Source: Novosphingobium jiangmenense (GTDB taxonomy: Bacteria > Pseudomonadota > Alphaproteobacteria > Sphingomonadales > Sphingomonadaceae). Taken from it: a stretch of 64,000 nucleotides of DNA. The translations under genes and the position numbers were made by a program. The stretch lies in NCBI RefSeq assembly GCF_015694345.1, contig NZ_JADQDC010000015.1:1-64000 (forward strand), written 5' to 3'. The notes beneath the pieces were generated by a model. It saw only the letters and a program-made list of their open reading frames with translations, did not search any database and was not told where the DNA came from. Shown here piece by piece: positions 17,192-27,118 of the stretch; position 1 is the first letter of the stretch; the number at the start of each line of letters is the position of its first letter.

Positions 17192-17862
17192 GCAACCCGA
17201 TCTACCTTGCCCTCGACCTGCCCCGCCTCGATGCCGCGATTGCGCTTGCCCAGAAGGTCAAGGGCCACGTCGGCGGGCTGAAGCTGGGCCTCGAGTTCTT
17301 CTGCGCGCACGGCCATCACGGCGTGCACGAAGTGGCCAAGGTAGGCCTGCCGATCTTCCTCGATCTCAAGCTGCATGACATCCCGAACACCGTCGCGGGC
17401 GCGATGCAGTCGATCCACGTGCTCGAACCCTCGATCGTGACGATCCACGCTGGCGGCGGGCGCGCGATGATGGAAGATGCCAAGGCTGCGGCGGGCGAGA
17501 ACTGCAAGGTCGTCGCCGTGACCGTACTGACCAGCCTGGACGATGGCGACATGGCGGCGATGGGCGTGGGCGGTTCGGCCTACGACCAGGCGCTGCGCCT
17601 TGCTGACCTCGCCCAGGAAGCCGGGCTCGACGGCATTGTCTGCTCGGGCCATGAAGTTGGCGCGATTCACAAGCGCTGGAAGAAGGGCTTCTTCGTCGTG
17701 CCCGGCCTGCGCCCCGCCGATGCCACGCTGGGCGACCAGAAGCGCGCCGTCACGCCGCGCGCCGCGCGCGATGCGGGCGCGAGCGTGCTGGTGATCGGCC
17801 GCCCGATCAGCCGCGCCGATGACCCGGTTGCCGCCGCGCGCGCGATCGAAGCCACGCTCTGA
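17188..17862 (+). CDS. pyrF: Orotidine 5'-phosphate decarboxylase
   Basis: A 224-residue TIM barrel with the active-site tetrad in order: D10 in YLALD, K32 in GLKLG, and D59-x-K61-x-x-D64 in the DLKLHDIPNT signature. It makes UMP, the last step of pyrimidine synthesis. Translation starts at GTG 17188, overlapping the lapA stop. The next gene begins only 4 bases after its stop, so lapA-pyrF and the acetyltransferase probably form one transcript. Confidence 0.97.
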   Translation: MSNPIYLALDLPRLDAAIALAQKVKGHVGGLKLGLEFFCAHGHHGVHEVAKVGLPIFLDLKLHDIPNTVAGAMQSIHVLEPSIVTIHAGGGRAMMEDAKAAAGENCKVVAVTVLTSLDDGDMAAMGVGGSAYDQALRLADLAQEAGLDGIVCSGHEVGAIHKRWKKGFFVVPGLRPADATLGDQKRAVTPRAARDAGASVLVIGRPISRADDPVAAARAIEATL

Positions 17863-17866
17863 TCCG

Positions 17867-18370
17867 ATGATCCGCTTCCGGTTGGCCAAGGCGGGGGACG
17901 TCCCGGCGCTGCGGGCGCTGGTCGAGAAGGCCTATCGCGGCGAAAGCTCGAAGCGCGGGTGGACCTCCGAAGCGGACCTGCTCGATGACGAGCGGACCAG
18001 CGACGAGGAACTTACCGCCAACATTGCTGCGCCCGATTGCCGCGTTCTGGTGGCTGAGATCGAGGGTGCGCTCGCAGGCACGGTGACGATCACCGACGTC
18101 GGCGATGGCCGCGCCTATCTCGGGATGCTCTGCGTCGATCCAGATCTGCAGGCAGAGGGCCTCGGGCGGGCGCTGATTGCCGATGCAGAGGACATGGCGG
18201 CGGAAGAATTCGGCGCCAAGGTCATGGAAATGACCGTGATCGACGCACGCCCCGAGCTGATCGCCTACTACGAGCGCCGGGGATACGCGCGCAGTGGCGA
18301 GACGCGGCCCTTTCCCTATGAAAGGGCCGTACCGTTCCGCATGGTCGTGCTCGAGCGTGCGCTCGGCTGA
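17867..18370 (+). CDS. GNAT-family N-acetyltransferase
   Basis: A 167-residue GNAT-fold protein. The N-terminal part is FRLAKAGDVPALRALVEKAY. The acetyl-CoA binding motif A is YLGMLCVDPDLQAEGLGRALI (about 85-105), and motif B is around AYYERRGYARSGETRPF. The substrate is unknown. It follows pyrF by 4 bases on the same strand, which suggests cotranscription but not a shared pathway. Confidence 0.88.
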   Translation: MIRFRLAKAGDVPALRALVEKAYRGESSKRGWTSEADLLDDERTSDEELTANIAAPDCRVLVAEIEGALAGTVTITDVGDGRAYLGMLCVDPDLQAEGLGRALIADAEDMAAEEFGAKVMEMTVIDARPELIAYYERRGYARSGETRPFPYERAVPFRMVVLERALG

Positions 18371-18373
18371 CCT

Positions 18374-18982
18374 TTACTGCTCGGGCGCTGGGTCGAGGCC
18401 CGCTCCGGAATCCACGTATTCGCCCGGTGCCTCGGCCTGTGATTCGCGCGCGGCCTGCTCGGCTTCCGCCATGTCGCGGTGCATTTCCGCATCCTGTTTG
18501 AGCGCCTTGCCGGCGGCTCCGGCGAAGCTGCCGTCGACCCCGTCGCCCGGCCAGCGATAGGCCGTCGCGCCTCCCGCAAGCTCGGGATCGAACGGGCGGT
18601 CCTTGAGCGTGGCATCGACCAGTTCGATCACGCGGTTGCGGATCATGTTGTGGGCCATGCCCGCCGCCGCGCCTTCGCCCGCACCGCCGCCCTCGCAGGT
18701 CACCTTGACCTTGGTCCGCTCGGGCTCAAGCTCGGTCAGGTGCATGTGGCAGATGCGGTGCGCCATGTCGCCGAGCGCGTCATAGGTCACTTCGGAGCCG
18801 CCATTGCCGGTGATCGTGGTCCGCAAGCGGAAGAACGGCCCGTCGCCCGAGGATTCGATCCGGGCGGAGAGCAGCTTGTCATAAGCCTGCTTGCGGCTCA
18901 GCGGATATTCGTCGGGCTCGGCAGCGCAGCCGGCCAGCAGACCCGCCAGCGCAACACCAAGAATCAGTCGGGCACGCTTCAT
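18374..18982 (-). CDS. Predicted lipoprotein of unknown function
   Basis: A 202-residue protein with a lipoprotein signal (MKRARLILGVALAGLLAGC, lipobox LAGC) and an acidic C-terminal tail rich in Glu, Ala and Pro. The mid-part has a mixed alpha/beta pattern (ESSGDGPFFRLRTTITGNGG, then HLTELEPERTKVKVTCEG). I do not recognise a named family. It converges on the acetyltransferase gene with 3 bases between their stops. Confidence 0.75.
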   Translation of the reverse strand: MKRARLILGVALAGLLAGCAAEPDEYPLSRKQAYDKLLSARIESSGDGPFFRLRTTITGNGGSEVTYDALGDMAHRICHMHLTELEPERTKVKVTCEGGGAGEGAAAGMAHNMIRNRVIELVDATLKDRPFDPELAGGATAYRWPGDGVDGSFAGAAGKALKQDAEMHRDMAEAEQAARESQAEAPGEYVDSGAGLDPAPEQ

Positions 18983-19118
18983 CCATTCCCCCTCACCAAC
19001 ATGAACATCACATAACCGCGAAGGATTAATCCCGCGTTTCGCGTTTGAACGGGCACCAGTTCAGGTGTGCGACAGTTGGACTGGGCAAGTTTTGCTGCAA
19101 CCAACAGGAGACAGCCCC

Positions 19119-19898
19119 GTGAAGTTCTTCAGATCCGCACCCCTTCTTGCCGCGCTGCCGCTTGCTGCGCTGGCTGGCGCAGCCATGGCGCCGAGCGCCC
19201 ATGCCCAGACCGTTTCCGCTGGCCCGGTGGTCGCCGCCGGCAACACGCTGCTGAGCATTGCGGCCGAGGGCAAGGTGGCCCGGCCCCCGGACCTCGCCGT
19301 GTTCAATGCCGGTGTCACCACGCAGGGCAAGACGGCGGCGGAGGCTCTGACCGAGAATGCCCAGCGCATGACCGCGGTGATCGCAGCGCTGAAGAAGGCG
19401 GGTATCGCCGAGCGCGACATCCAGACCAGCAACCTTTCGGTGAACCCGGTCTATGGCCAGCCCAAGCGCCTGCCCGACGGCTCCTATGAGCAGCAGGACC
19501 CGGTGATCATCGGCTATCAGGCAACCAATCAGGTTTCGGTCCGCCAGCGCAAGCTCGACCAGTATGGCAGGGTGATCGACACGCTGGTCTCGGCAGGGGC
19601 CAACCAGGTCAACGGCCCGAGCTTCATGATCGACAGCCCCGAGGGCGCGCTGGACGAAGCGCGGGTGGCGGCGATGACCAAGGCGCGGGCGCGCGCCGAT
19701 CTCTACGCCAAGGCTGCCGGCCTGCGCGTGGTACGCATTCTTTCGATCAGCGAAAACGGTGGCTGGGCCCCGCCGCCGCAGCCGCCGATCATGTTCGCGC
19801 GCGCGGAAATGGCCTCTGCCCCGAAGGCATCGCCGGTCGCCGCGGGCGAGCTGGAAATGACCGTCACGGTCAACGTCAGCTACGAACTGGCACCCTGA
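19119..19898 (+). CDS. SIMPL-domain (DUF541) periplasmic protein
   Basis: A 259-residue exported protein. A signal peptide ends near AHAQ (about residue 29), and the SIMPL/DUF541 domain follows, with AAEGKVARPPDLAVFNAGV, KKAGIAERDIQTSNLSVNPVY, GYQATNQVSVRQRKLDQYGRVID, and a C-terminal TVTVNVSYEL strand. Relatives include BP26/OMP28 of Brucella and E. coli YggE, linked to oxidative stress. The GTG at 19119 is preceded by AGGAG at 9 bases and gives a proper signal peptide. Confidence 0.88.
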   Translation: MKFFRSAPLLAALPLAALAGAAMAPSAHAQTVSAGPVVAAGNTLLSIAAEGKVARPPDLAVFNAGVTTQGKTAAEALTENAQRMTAVIAALKKAGIAERDIQTSNLSVNPVYGQPKRLPDGSYEQQDPVIIGYQATNQVSVRQRKLDQYGRVIDTLVSAGANQVNGPSFMIDSPEGALDEARVAAMTKARARADLYAKAAGLRVVRILSISENGGWAPPPQPPIMFARAEMASAPKASPVAAGELEMTVTVNVSYELAP

Positions 19899-19954
19899 CG
19901 CCCAACTTGCGGCCTGATTGACACGAGCGGCGCGTTCCCCGTAACGCGCCGCCG

Positions 19955-20599
19955 ATGCCCGGACCTTCGATCAAGATCTGCGGGGTGACCACCCGCGAAG
20001 CGCTTGCCGCCACTGTAGAGGCGCGCGCGAGCCATGTCGGCTTCAACTTTTTCCCGCCCTCGCCGCGCTTTCTGAAACTGGCGGATGCCCCTGCCCTTGC
20101 CGCACAGGCCGAAGGCAAACTCATGCGCGTTGGCGTGTTCGTCGATGCCGACGACGCCGCGCTGGGCGATGCCGTGGCAGCGGCGAGGCTGGACGCCATC
20201 CAGTTGCACGGCAAGGAAAACGCAGGCCGCGCCGCCGCGATCCGTGCCCGTTTCGGCAAGCCGGTGTGGAAGGTGATTTCCGTGGCGGGACCCGGCGATG
20301 TGGCCCAGGCCGATGCCTTTGCCGGGGTGGCCGACTTTATCCTGTTCGATGCCAAGACGCCCAAGGGCGCGGCGCTGCCCGGGGGCCTTGGCCTTGCGTT
20401 CGACTGGGACCTGCTGCGCGCGTACAAAGGGCCGCTGCCGTGGGGCCTCGCTGGCGGCCTGTCTCCTGCCAACGTGGCGGATGCCGTGCGCGGGACCGGG
20501 ACGACGCTGGTCGACGTGTCTTCCGGCGTGGAAAGCGCGCCCGGCGTCAAGGACGCGGACCGCATCCGGACGTTCTGCTTCAACGCCCGCACCGCCTGA
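19955..20599 (+). CDS. trpF: Phosphoribosylanthranilate isomerase
   Basis: A 214-residue TIM barrel with the family start IKICGVTT (catalytic C9), GFNFFPPSPRFL, the LDAIQLHGKE strand and the acid residue in FILFDAKTPKG (about 126-136), ending with GLSPANV and DVSSGVESAPG. It converts N-(5-phosphoribosyl)anthranilate to CdRP in tryptophan synthesis. It begins the trpF-trpB-trpA series, but a porin-like gene on the opposite strand and 900 bases separate it from trpB. Confidence 0.96.
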   Translation: MPGPSIKICGVTTREALAATVEARASHVGFNFFPPSPRFLKLADAPALAAQAEGKLMRVGVFVDADDAALGDAVAAARLDAIQLHGKENAGRAAAIRARFGKPVWKVISVAGPGDVAQADAFAGVADFILFDAKTPKGAALPGGLGLAFDWDLLRAYKGPLPWGLAGGLSPANVADAVRGTGTTLVDVSSGVESAPGVKDADRIRTFCFNARTA

Positions 20600-20604
20600 A
20601 CGAA

Positions 20605-20631
20605 AAAGAGGCGACCTCTTCCGAGGCCGCC
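20605..20631 (-). terminator. Terminator between trpF and the porin-like gene
   Basis: GGCGaCCTC (20610-20618) pairs with GAGGcCGCC (20623-20631) around a TTCC loop, with one mismatch. On the minus strand it is followed by TTTTTCG, so it ends the porin-like transcript; it may also help stop trpF readthrough. Confidence 0.7.
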
Positions 20632-20661
20632 CGCTTCATTTCGCTTGTCGCGTGCGTTCGA

Positions 20662-21123
20662 TCAGAACTTCACGCCGAGGCCGACGGCCACAGCGTCAAC
20701 GTCGATCGTGCTGTCCTTCACGAAGAAGTGACGGTATTCGACCTTGCCATAGAGCTTGCCGAACGAGTGCTGGTAGCCAGCGCCTGCAGTCCAGGTGCCG
20801 TCGCAGAGTTCGCAGAACTTGGTGGTGTAACCGCCCACAGCGTAGAGCTTGCCGACTTCGGCGATCTTCGCACCAACGCGGCCGCTGAAGCCGACGCCAA
20901 CGCGGTTGGCCGCACCGTCAAGGATCTTGTCGGCCGAGATTTCGGCGCCGACGAACGCGGTCGAACCGAGGTCGTAGTCGTAACCAGCGGCAACGCCAGC
21001 GATCGCTTCGCTGTCACCGTTGCTCCAGGCAACACCGCCGCGTGCTTCGACGCGAGCTTCGTTGGCGAGAGCCGGGGTAGCAGCAACAAGCGAGGCTGCG
21101 AGAGAGATAAGAACCAGACGCAT
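20662..21123 (-). CDS. Small outer-membrane beta-barrel (porin-like) protein
   Basis: A 153-residue protein with a cleaved signal peptide (MRLVLISLAASLVAATPALA) and then alternating amphipathic strands with Gly/Tyr/Phe turns, ending in VGLGVKF with the C-terminal phenylalanine needed for barrel insertion. The pattern suggests an eight-stranded OmpA/OmpX-like barrel. A CELCDG segment could form a disulfide in a loop. Function is unknown. AGGAGT precedes the start. It is flanked by two similar terminator hairpins and breaks up the trp gene order. Confidence 0.85.
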   Translation of the reverse strand: MRLVLISLAASLVAATPALANEARVEARGGVAWSNGDSEAIAGVAAGYDYDLGSTAFVGAEISADKILDGAANRVGVGFSGRVGAKIAEVGKLYAVGGYTTKFCELCDGTWTAGAGYQHSFGKLYGKVEYRHFFVKDSTIDVDAVAVGLGVKF

Positions 21124-21317
21124 AGATTTTACTCCTGACTTTTTGGCCCCTTCTGTGAAGGTGGCGAGGGATCAGGTAGGTCCGTGCCATTTCGCTGACA
21201 ATGACGAAAATCACATACAATTCAAATGGCAGAGGAGTTGTGACAAAGCTGCAACATTCGGCAGACTAACAAAAGCCGTTACTTTTGCGATTTACTTGGC
21301 CATTATTATAACGGCAA

Positions 21318-21343
21318 AAGGCGACCCCTTTCGGAGCCGCCTT
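21318..21343 (-). terminator. Hairpin terminator ending a minus-strand transcript
   Basis: AAGGCG (21318-21323) pairs with CGCCTT (21338-21343) and the stem continues inward with two mismatches. On the minus strand CCTTTTGCC follows. No annotated minus-strand gene ends here, so it implies a short transcript starting between it and trpB. It closely resembles the hairpin at 20610-20631. Confidence 0.5.
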
Positions 21344-21363
21344 CACGACGTTGCCAGAGCGCT

Positions 21364-21423
21364 CTAGTCTGCCCGAGATTGCCCGCACATGAACGGATCG
21401 TGCAGGTTGCCGCAATGCAGCAT
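21364..21423 (-). CDS. Possible 19-residue ORF upstream of a terminator
   Basis: A short frame MLHCGNLHDPFMCGQSRAD, with two Cys and two His, starts six bases after AAGG and stops 21 bases before the minus-strand terminator at 21318-21343. The arrangement would fit a small peptide gene or an sRNA, but the length allows chance. I do not recognise it. Confidence 0.25.
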   Translation of the reverse strand: MLHCGNLHDPFMCGQSRAD

Positions 21424-21506
21424 CGGAGCCTTGCACCGCCCCTGCCCCAAAGGTGCAGGCATTGCAAATCTGGACTTTCCCGTAACGCTCTGCCAAGCGC
21501 GGGGCC

Positions 21507-22717
<1,211 letters not shown>

Positions 22718-22721
<4 letters not shown>

Positions 22722-23518
22722 GCCGTTTGTCCAACGCCTTCGCCAAGGGACGCCCCGCGCTAGTCACCTTCGTCACCGGCGGTGATCCGACGCCTGACGC
22801 CACCGCCTCCATCCTCGACGCGCTCGTCGAAGGTGGTGCGGACGTGATCGAGCTGGGCATGCCCTTCACCGATCCGATGGCCGATGGTCCGGCCATCCAG
22901 CTGGCGAACCTGCGCTCGCTCGGCGCGGGCACCAAGACTGCCGACATCCTGCGCATCGCCAGCGAGTTTCGCGCGCGTCATCCCGAAGTGCCGCTGGTGC
23001 TGATGGGCTATGCCAATCCGATGACGATCCGTGGGGCCGACTGGTTCGCCGCCGAATGCGTCAAGGCTGGCGTCGATGGCGTGATCTGCGTCGACATTCC
23101 GCCCGAGGAAGACCCGGAGCTTGGGCCCGCCCTGCGCACGGCAGGCGTGTCGCTGATCCGCCTCGCCACGCCGACGACGGACCATGCCCGGCTGCCCGCC
23201 GTGCTCGAAGGCTCGTCCGGCTTTCTCTATTACGTCTCGGTCGCCGGGATCACCGGCATGCAGCAAGCAGCGCAGGCCTCGATTGATGAAGCCGTGGCGC
23301 GGATCAAGGCTTCGGCGGCGATCCCGGTTGCCGTCGGCTTCGGCGTGCGCACGCCCGAACAGGCCGAGGCGATCGCCAAGGTTGCCGACGGCGTCGTCGT
23401 CGGATCGGCGCTGGTCGACCTTGTCGCCAAGCACGGCGCGGATGCTGCTGGCCCGGTGAAGGAATTGACCGCCGCGCTGGCCGCTGCCGTCCACTCTGCC
23501 CGCAAGGGCGCATTGTAA
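22718..23518 (+). CDS. trpA: Tryptophan synthase alpha chain
   Basis: A 266-residue TIM barrel. The catalytic pair is E45 in DVIELGMPF and D56 in the [11 protein letters not shown] signature, with [13 protein letters not shown] and [12 protein letters not shown] binding the substrate phosphate. It cleaves indole-glycerol phosphate and passes indole to TrpB. It starts with GTG at 22718 overlapping trpB. accD begins 12 bases later. Confidence 0.97.
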
Positions 23519-23530
23519 GGATTTTCGGGC

Positions 23531-24382
23531 ATGAGTTGGCTCAACAAGGTCCGTAACGCCCTCCCCTTCACGCCGAAGCGGGACACCCCCGACAACCTGT
23601 GGATCAAGTGCCCTTCGTGCAGCGAGATGCTGTTCACCAAGGAGTACGAGGACAACCTCTCGGTCTGCCCGCATTGCGACCACCACGGCCGCATTGGCGC
23701 CGACGCACGGTTCGACCAGCTGCTTGATGCTGGCTACGAACTGCTGCCCGCGCCGAAGGTCAAGGAAGACCCGCTCAAGTTCCGCGACAGCAAGAAGTAC
23801 GTCGACCGCCTGAAGGCTGCCCGCGCAGCAAACCCCCACGCCGATGCGCTGACCAATGCGTTCGGGCGGATCGAGGGCCAGAAGGCCGTCGTCGGTGTGC
23901 AGGAATTCGCGTTCATGGGCGGCTCGATGGGCATGGCCGTGGGCAACGCCTTCATCGCCGGCACCGAGCGTGCGATCAGGGAGAAGTGCCCTTACATCGC
24001 CGTCACCGCAGCAGGTGGTGCGCGCATGCAGGAAGGCATCCTCTCGCTGATGCAGATGCCGCGTTCTACCGTTGCGATTGCACGCCTTCACGCAGCGGGC
24101 CTGCCCTATATCGTGGTGCTGACCGACCCGACGACCGGCGGCGTCACCGCGTCCTATGCGATGCTCGGCGACGTGCAGATTGCCGAGCCGGGTGCGCTGA
24201 TCGGCTTTGCCGGACAGCGCGTCATCCAGGACACGATCCGCGAGAAGCTGCCCGAAGGTTTCCAGCGCGCCGAATATCTCCACGCGCACGGCATGGTCGA
24301 CATGGTGACGCACCGCCGCGACCTGAAGGTCACGCTGGCGCAAGTGATCGACTACCTGATGGCGGGCAAGGCGGCGGCCTGA
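23531..24382 (+). CDS. accD: Acetyl-CoA carboxylase carboxyltransferase beta subunit
   Basis: A 283-residue crotonase-fold subunit with the N-terminal zinc finger C27-x2-C30 and C46-x2-C49, and the oxyanion region with [12 protein letters not shown] and [16 protein letters not shown]. With AccA it transfers the carboxyl group from biotin to acetyl-CoA to form malonyl-CoA for fatty acid synthesis. Its place after trpA and before folC is a widely conserved order in proteobacteria. Confidence 0.97.
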   Translation: MSWLNKVRNALPFTPKRDTPDNLWIKCPSCSEMLFTKEYEDNLSVCPHCDHHGRIGADARFDQLLDAGYELLPAPKVKEDPLKFRDSKKYVDRLKAARAANPHADALTNAFGRIEGQKAVVGVQEFAFMGGSMGMAVGNAFIAGTERAIREKCPYIAVTAAGGARMQEGILSLMQMPRSTVAIARLHAAGLPYIVVLTDPTTGGVTASYAMLGDVQIAEPGALIGFAGQRVIQDTIREKLPEGFQRAEYLHAHGMVDMVTHRRDLKVTLAQVIDYLMAGKAAA

Positions 24383-24394
24383 TCGGAGCCTTCG

Positions 24395-25702
24395 ATGAAG
24401 GACTTCGCGATCTCCGAGAACAAGGCGGTTCAGGCGCAGCTTGACCGGCTTGGCGCGCTTTCGCTGCCATCGGGGCGGCTCGGCCTCGATACTGTGCGCG
24501 AGCTTTGCGAACGCGTCGGCAATCCGCAGAACCGCTTGCCGCCGGTGTTCCATGTTGCCGGGACCAACGGCAAGGGTTCGACCTGCAGCTACCTGCGGTA
24601 CATTCTCGAGGCTGAAGGACTGACGGTCCATTCCGCCACCAAGCCGCATCTCGTCCGCTACAACGAGCGCATCCGCATCGCCGGCAAGCTGATCGAGGAC
24701 GAGCTGCTCGCCGCGCTGCTCAAGGAAGTGCTGGACGCGGGCGAAGGGCTGGAGCCCAGCTTCTTCGAGGTGACGACCGTCGCCACGTTCCTCGCCTATG
24801 CCCGAACCCCGGCCGATGCTTGCGTTATCGAGACCGGCCTCGGCGGCAGGCTCGACGCGACCAACGTGATGCCGACTGCGGCGGTGTGCGGTATCGCGAC
24901 GCTGGGCTTCGACCACGAAGCGTTCCTGCTCGCACCCGAAGACGGCGTGCCGACCGACCCGCTCGCTCGAATTGCGTTCGAAAAGGCAAGCATCGCCAAG
25001 CCCGGCGTGCCGCTGGTGACGATGGCCTATCCGCAGATTGCCGCGGATTCGGTGGCCGAGACGGCAGCACGGATCGGCGCGCCGTTGGTCATGCGCGGGC
25101 GGGATTGGGATGCCGAGATCGCGGGTTCCATCCTCTATCGCGACGCGCACGGCGAATTGCCGCTGCCCCTTCCCGCGCTGCCCGGCACGCATCAGGCCGA
25201 GAACGCAGCGCTGGCCGTCGCGATGATCCGCCACCAACGGGCGGTGCAGGTGACATTGGGCGCAGTGGGCAAGGGTATTGTCGATGCACGCTGGCCTGCG
25301 CGGTTGCAGCGTCTGGGGCATGGTCCGCTGACAGACTTGGCAGGCGGGCGCACCGTCTGGCTCGATGGCGGGCACAACCCCGATGCCGGGCGTGCCATCG
25401 CGCGGCATCTCGAAAGCCAGCCGCCGGTACACCTGATCATGGGCATGCTGGCGAACAAGGACCCTTCGGCGATCCTCAAGCCGCTGGCGGACCGGGCCCT
25501 GTCGATTTCGGTCGTGCCTGCTCCGGGACACGATGCGCACAAACCTGCAGACTTCGCGCCGTTCACGAGCCTTCCGGTTGGCAGCTTTGCGACCGTGCCC
25601 GAGGCGCTGGCAGCGCTACCGCCCGAGGGCGATGTTTTGATCGTCGGCTCGCTCTATCTGGCAGGCGAAGTGCTGCGGCTGAATGAAGAGATTCCCGACT
25701 AG
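24395..25702 (+). CDS. folC: Bifunctional folylpolyglutamate / dihydrofolate synthase
   Basis: A 435-residue Mur-ligase-family enzyme. The P-loop is VAGTNGKGSTCSYL (about 53-66), followed by the SATKPHLVRYNERI folate loop, ETGLGGRLDATN, and a C-terminal domain with LDGGHNPDAGRA. It adds glutamate to dihydropteroate and later to folates. It closes the trpBA-accD-folC group and overlaps the stop of the convergent transporter gene by 4 bases. Confidence 0.96.
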   Translation: MKDFAISENKAVQAQLDRLGALSLPSGRLGLDTVRELCERVGNPQNRLPPVFHVAGTNGKGSTCSYLRYILEAEGLTVHSATKPHLVRYNERIRIAGKLIEDELLAALLKEVLDAGEGLEPSFFEVTTVATFLAYARTPADACVIETGLGGRLDATNVMPTAAVCGIATLGFDHEAFLLAPEDGVPTDPLARIAFEKASIAKPGVPLVTMAYPQIAADSVAETAARIGAPLVMRGRDWDAEIAGSILYRDAHGELPLPLPALPGTHQAENAALAVAMIRHQRAVQVTLGAVGKGIVDARWPARLQRLGHGPLTDLAGGRTVWLDGGHNPDAGRAIARHLESQPPVHLIMGMLANKDPSAILKPLADRALSISVVPAPGHDAHKPADFAPFTSLPVGSFATVPEALAALPPEGDVLIVGSLYLAGEVLRLNEEIPD

Positions 25703-27006
25703 CCTTCGTCTTCGCCCGCAGTGCCCATCGCCGCGTCGACCAGCCCGCTGCGGCTCATCCACCAGAACAGCACGATGCCCGGCAGCGCCAGCACGGTGGT
25801 GAGCAGGTAGAAGTTCACGTAGCCCATGCTCTCGATCAGCGCCCCCGCGGTCGTTCCCGTGGCAAAGCGCCCGACGATGCTGGCGGCAGCGGAGATCAGG
25901 GCATATTGCGCTGCCGTGTAGCGCAAGTCGCACAGCGCCGAGAAGTAGGCGACGACGACGACGCCGCCATAGCCTGAAGCGATGTTCTCGAACCCGATCG
26001 CGCCCGCCATGCCGAGGTTGGAATGGCCCGCTGCAGCAAGCGCCGCGAACGACAGGTTGGAAACCGCCATCAGCACCAGCGCCAGCAGGACCGAGCGCTT
26101 GAGGCCCATCTTCGCGTAAGCCACGCCGCCGATGAACACGCCGATCAGGTAGGCCCAGAACCCCACGCCGACGTCCCACAGTGCGATCTCGTCATTGGTG
26201 AAGCCAAGGTCGTCGAACAGCAGGCGGAAAGTGAGGTTCGCCAGCGTGTCGCCCACCTTGTGGACGAGGATGAACAGCAGCACCAGCCAAGCGCCGTGGC
26301 GGCGGAAGAACTCGCCGAACGGGCCGATGATCGAGGCGATCACCTCGCCCACCCCTTTGCGCGTGGTCGGTTCGCGGTGGCGTTCGGGCTCACCCAGGAT
26401 CAGCGCCGTGAACATGGCCGGCAGGGCGAACAACGCACAGGCGAGATAGGCCGCGCTCCACCCCGAACGCGCCGCCATGAACAGCGCCAGCGCGCCAGCG
26501 CCAGCCGAGCCGATGCGCCAGCCGTACTGGCTCATGCCCGAGCCGGTGCCGAGCTGGTAGGGTTTCAGCGTCTCGATGCGGTAGGCGTCGATCACGATGT
26601 CAAACGTCGCGCCCGCCACGCCGACCAGCACCGCCGCCAGCACGGTAGCGCCGATGTCCGCCGCCGGATCGACCAGCGCCAGATTGGCGACCGCAGCCAT
26701 TACCATCGACCCCGCCAGCAGCATCCACGAAACGCGCTGCCCCAACCGCCCCAGCAGCGGCAGATGCACGCCATCGACCAGCCAGGCCCAGAAAATCTTG
26801 AGGTTGTAGACGAGAAACGCCAGCGTGAAGGCAGTCACCGTCTTCTTGTCGATCCCGTCCTGCGCCAGCCGCGTCGTCAGCGTCGCGCCGATCATGGCGT
26901 AGGGGAAGCCAGAGGATACGCCGAGGAAGAATGCGGCCAGCGATTCCTTCTCGAGATAGGGGCGCACCGAGTCCCACAGGTTCCGGTCACTGGCCTCGGT
27001 GCTCAT
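25699..27006 (-). CDS. MFS transporter, AmpG (muropeptide permease)-like
   Basis: A 435-residue transporter with about 12 membrane helices. The N-terminus (AAFFLGVSSGFPYAMIGATLTTRLAQDGIDKKTVTAF) and the VDGVHLPLLGRLGQR loop match the AmpG branch of the major facilitator family. AmpG imports anhydro-muropeptides for cell-wall recycling and beta-lactamase signalling. No ampD, ampC or nagZ adjoins it, so the substrate is inferred from family only. It converges with folC. Confidence 0.82.
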   Translation of the reverse strand: MSTEASDRNLWDSVRPYLEKESLAAFFLGVSSGFPYAMIGATLTTRLAQDGIDKKTVTAFTLAFLVYNLKIFWAWLVDGVHLPLLGRLGQRVSWMLLAGSMVMAAVANLALVDPAADIGATVLAAVLVGVAGATFDIVIDAYRIETLKPYQLGTGSGMSQYGWRIGSAGAGALALFMAARSGWSAAYLACALFALPAMFTALILGEPERHREPTTRKGVGEVIASIIGPFGEFFRRHGAWLVLLFILVHKVGDTLANLTFRLLFDDLGFTNDEIALWDVGVGFWAYLIGVFIGGVAYAKMGLKRSVLLALVLMAVSNLSFAALAAAGHSNLGMAGAIGFENIASGYGGVVVVAYFSALCDLRYTAAQYALISAAASIVGRFATGTTAGALIESMGYVNFYLLTTVLALPGIVLFWWMSRSGLVDAAMGTAGEDEG

Positions 27007-27118
27007 TGGTGCAGTCGCTCCCTCAAATGTTGCTGGCAGACTAGCGGCCTATTCCATCGGCGCCAGAGGTAGATGACTCGGGGTGACGGATTGCACGTTC
27101 TCGCGTAAGGGCTGCCCC

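Larger units (their letters stand above)
21124..21506. other. Divergent control region between the porin-like gene and trpB
   Basis: This 383-base region is AT-rich in its left half (21180-21310), where the porin-like gene promoter should lie. The right half is GC-rich and leads into trpB. It contains a terminator-like hairpin (21318-21343) pointing on the minus strand and a possible short ORF ahead of it. I see no Trp-rich leader peptide or other sign of classical trp attenuation. Confidence 0.5.

Noticed and set aside
21430..21506. Tryptophan attenuator leader before trpB
   Set aside because: No Trp-rich peptide frame and no set of alternative hairpins on the plus strand.
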